From DATEPR01 sp036503065 (GTDB lineage: Bacteria; Actinomycetota; Actinomycetes; Mycobacteriales; Pseudonocardiaceae), in contig DASXXM010000701.1 of the NCBI GenBank assembly GCA_036503065.1, forward strand, positions 1 through 6,268: 6,268 nt of DNA. Direction: 5' to 3'. The translations under genes and the position numbers were made by a program. This document shows positions 6,165-6,268 of the stretch, one piece after another. The stretch's first letter is position 1. The number at the start of each line of letters is the position of its first letter. The notes beneath the pieces are model-generated. The model did no database searches and was not told where the DNA came from. It saw only the letters and a list, made by a program, of their open reading frames with translations.

Positions 6165-6268
6165 TGCTCCGCGGTGTCCGACGACCACGCCTGTCAGGCG
6201 CTGCGTGCCGGTGCGTTCGATGTCCGCAGGACGGCGGCCAGTCGCGGGCTCAGCTCACGCACCGCCTG
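6165..6268 (+). pseudogene. Possible remnant of a second response regulator gene (runs off window)
   Basis: Bases 6180-6216 match 31 of 37 positions of the response regulator gene at 5533-5569 and encode DDHACQALRAGA against DDYVYQALRAGA, the alpha-4/beta-5 region of the receiver domain. The expected continuation is missing. The next residues (FDVRRTAA) only loosely resemble FVVKDTEP, and 6256-6268 then matches 12 of 13 bases of 5661-5673, in a different frame and about 50 nt too early. This pattern fits a deleted and frameshifted paralogue. No start or upstream receiver sequence precedes it. An alternative is the 3' end of a - strand gene: the - strand frame from 6268 ends with a stop at 6196-6194 and reads VRELSPRLAAVLR, which also looks plausible. 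The window ends too soon to decide. Confidence 0.3.

Overview
The window comes from a high-GC bacterial genome. Most third codon positions are G or C, long spurious antisense reading frames run opposite the real genes, and the gene families (MMPL-type RND transporter, DesK/NarL-type two-component pair) are typical of actinomycetes. I cannot name the genus from the sequence. The transporter gene contains one TTA leucine codon, a rare codon in such genomes.

Layout: (1) From 2 to 1063, + strand, is the C-terminal part of an arginyl-tRNA synthetase (argS) whose N-terminal part lies outside the window. (2) Convergent with it, and only 4 nt from its stop, is an uncharacterised 173-residue protein on the - strand (1068-1589). 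(3) The 118 nt after it holds a possible promoter for that gene and a strong hairpin with a perfect 15-bp inverted repeat (1637-1688), a likely terminator for the next gene. (4) From 1708 to 3852, - strand, is a complete 714-residue MMPL-family membrane transporter. (5) A 217-nt divergent intergenic region (3853-4069) separates it from (6) a sensor histidine kinase (4070-5272, +) and (7) a NarL/FixJ-type response regulator (5269-5937, +), which overlap by ATGA. (8) The last 331 nt (5938-6268) hold no intact gene. They contain an AT-rich patch, a protein-like stretch broken across two frames, and at the very end a short sequence resembling part of the neighbouring response regulator, probably gene debris.

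The working unit is most likely the divergent transporter/two-component module. The membrane kinase would sense an envelope or lipophilic-compound signal and phosphorylate the regulator, which could bind the shared intergenic region and control the exporter. The divergent arrangement supports this, but no binding site can be proven here. argS is a housekeeping-type gene (or a second copy) and appears unrelated. I found no RNA gene, CRISPR array, transposase or clearly new system.
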